NCBI GenBank assembly: GCA_034664085.1
Contig: JAXDII010000010.1
Coordinates: 36,701-100,700 of the forward strand
DNA: 64,000 nt
DNA from: JACVRW01 sp034664085
GTDB lineage: Bacteria > Actinomycetota > Thermoleophilia > Solirubrobacterales > Thermoleophilaceae
Direction of reading: 5' to 3'
In this document: positions 63,415 through 64,000 of the stretch, one piece after another
Layout: each line of letters opens with the position of its first letter
How positions within the stretch are numbered: position 1 is the first letter of the stretch
The notes under the pieces: model-generated
Told to the model about the DNA's origin: nothing
Seen by the model: the letters and a program-made list of their open reading frames with translations, nothing else
Database searches by the model: none
Translations under genes and position numbers: made by a program

Positions 63415-64000
63415 CCAAGGAGATCGTCGAGGCCGTGGGCGTCCTCGAGCGCGAGAAGGGAATCTCCGCCGATCGCCTGATGGCAGCCCTGGAGGACGCG
63501 CTCCTCTCGGCCTACAAGAAGACTCCCGATGCGGCCAAGTACGCCCGCGTCGAGGTGGACCGCACCAGCGGGGACTTCCTCGTGTACGAGCTGATCCTGC
63601 CCCCGGACCTCGAGGAGCAGCTGCTCGACGAGGTCGAGGAGGAAGCGGGCGAGCCGAGCGTCGATCCCGAGACCGGGGAGCTCGTGTACCCCGAGCCGCC
63701 GGAGATCGATCAGGAGCGGCTGATGCAGTACCGCGACCAGATCGAAGAGCGCGACGTGACGCCGGACGACTTCGGGCGCATCGCCGCCCAGACCGCCAAG
63801 CAGGTGATCCTGCAGCGCATCCGCGAGGCCGAGCGGGACATGATGTACAACGAGTACCAGGACCGCGTGGGCGAGCTGATCACCGGCATCGTCCAGCAGT
63901 CCGACTCGCGCTACACGCTCGTGCAGCTGCGCGAGCGCGTGGAGGCGCTGCTGCCGCGCGGCGAGCAGGTGCACGGCGAGCGCTACGACCACGGCCAGCG
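63411..64000 (+). CDS. nusA: Transcription termination/antitermination factor NusA (N-terminal part)
   Basis: The N-terminal RNA polymerase-binding domain of NusA: EIVEAVGVLEREKGI, LMAALEDALLSAYKK, then RDVTPDDFGRIAAQTAKQVI and QRIREAER. A 30-residue acidic insert (about 65-100) is present. The window ends before the S1 and KH domains. In many bacteria rimP-nusA-infB is one operon and NusA influences its own leader. Confidence 0.95.
   Translation, partial: MTKEIVEAVGVLEREKGISADRLMAALEDALLSAYKKTPDAAKYARVEVDRTSGDFLVYELILPPDLEEQLLDEVEEEAGEPSVDPETGELVYPEPPEIDQERLMQYRDQIEERDVTPDDFGRIAAQTAKQVILQRIREAERDMMYNEYQDRVGELITGIVQQSDSRYTLVQLRERVEALLPRGEQVHGERYDHGQ

Overview
The window is a high-GC chromosomal segment of an actinobacterium. 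A Thermoleophilia/Solirubrobacterales-type organism is my best guess, by inference from overall gene content rather than from a marker gene. Supporting signs are the actinobacterial integration host factor mIHF followed by gmk-rpoZ-coaBC, two luciferase-like (F420-type) oxidoreductases, a PyrR-binding leader that overlaps the ribosome binding site, and many genes whose start codon lies only 6-8 nt after a TAnnnT -10 box (leaderless mRNAs). There are no rRNA genes, insertion sequences, prophage genes or CRISPR arrays. One tRNA gene (Arg, anticodon CCG) is present. Nearly every base is coding, with many 4-nt start/stop overlaps (ATGA, GTGA, TTGA).

Layout. (1) 22-1140: yebC and a small DoxX-like membrane protein. 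(2) 1137-15325: a surface-glycan island inserted between yebC and its usual partner ruvC. It holds a GT-C-like membrane protein, a Wzt-type ABC ATPase with a C-terminal domain, a Wzm-type permease, two methyltransferases, two very large multi-domain GT2 proteins that converge and overlap, and three ordinary GT2 enzymes. (3) 15387-26301: ruvC-ruvA-ruvB, a zinc-ribbon/PAS protein, a fused secDF, a small membrane protein, recJ and a bifunctional relA/spoT. (4) 26389-36224: lipid kinase, metallo-beta-lactamase-fold hydrolase, phosphomannomutase, an ArsM-like methyltransferase, an LLM oxidoreductase, a DUF2267 protein, a universal stress protein, an NAD(P)-binding protein, a second GT-C-like protein and CorA. 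(5) 36308-38958: a SAM-I riboswitch ahead of a threonine-synthase-like enzyme and a CysO/MoaD-like sulfur carrier, then a sugar-nucleotide dehydratase. (6) 39026-46543: small proteins, DUF4389, GST, YceI, LLM, tRNA-Arg, a phosphodiesterase, rnz and a hydrolase. (7) 46591-55511: the pyrimidine operon pyrR-pyrB-pyrC-carA-carB-pyrK-pyrD. (8) 55793-58610: mIHF, gmk, rpoZ, coaBC and a TPR protein. (9) 58607-64000: dtd, a GMC oxidoreductase, an aldehyde dehydrogenase, and rimP-nusA (nusA cut by the window edge) behind a leader that looks like a transcription attenuator.

The most interesting unit is region 5. A SAM-sensing RNA controls a PLP enzyme of the threonine synthase family together with a protein closely resembling mycobacterial CysO. 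Repressing threonine synthase when SAM is plentiful makes little metabolic sense. Making homocysteine from O-phosphohomoserine with a carrier-bound thiocarboxylate would make sense. This is a testable hypothesis, not a demonstrated function. The second is the rimP-nusA leader, which can fold into mutually exclusive antiterminator and terminator hairpins.

Starts were chosen by homology, overlap with the upstream stop, Shine-Dalgarno sequence, or a leaderless -10 box. Two genes (37996 and 12345) appear to begin at CTG.
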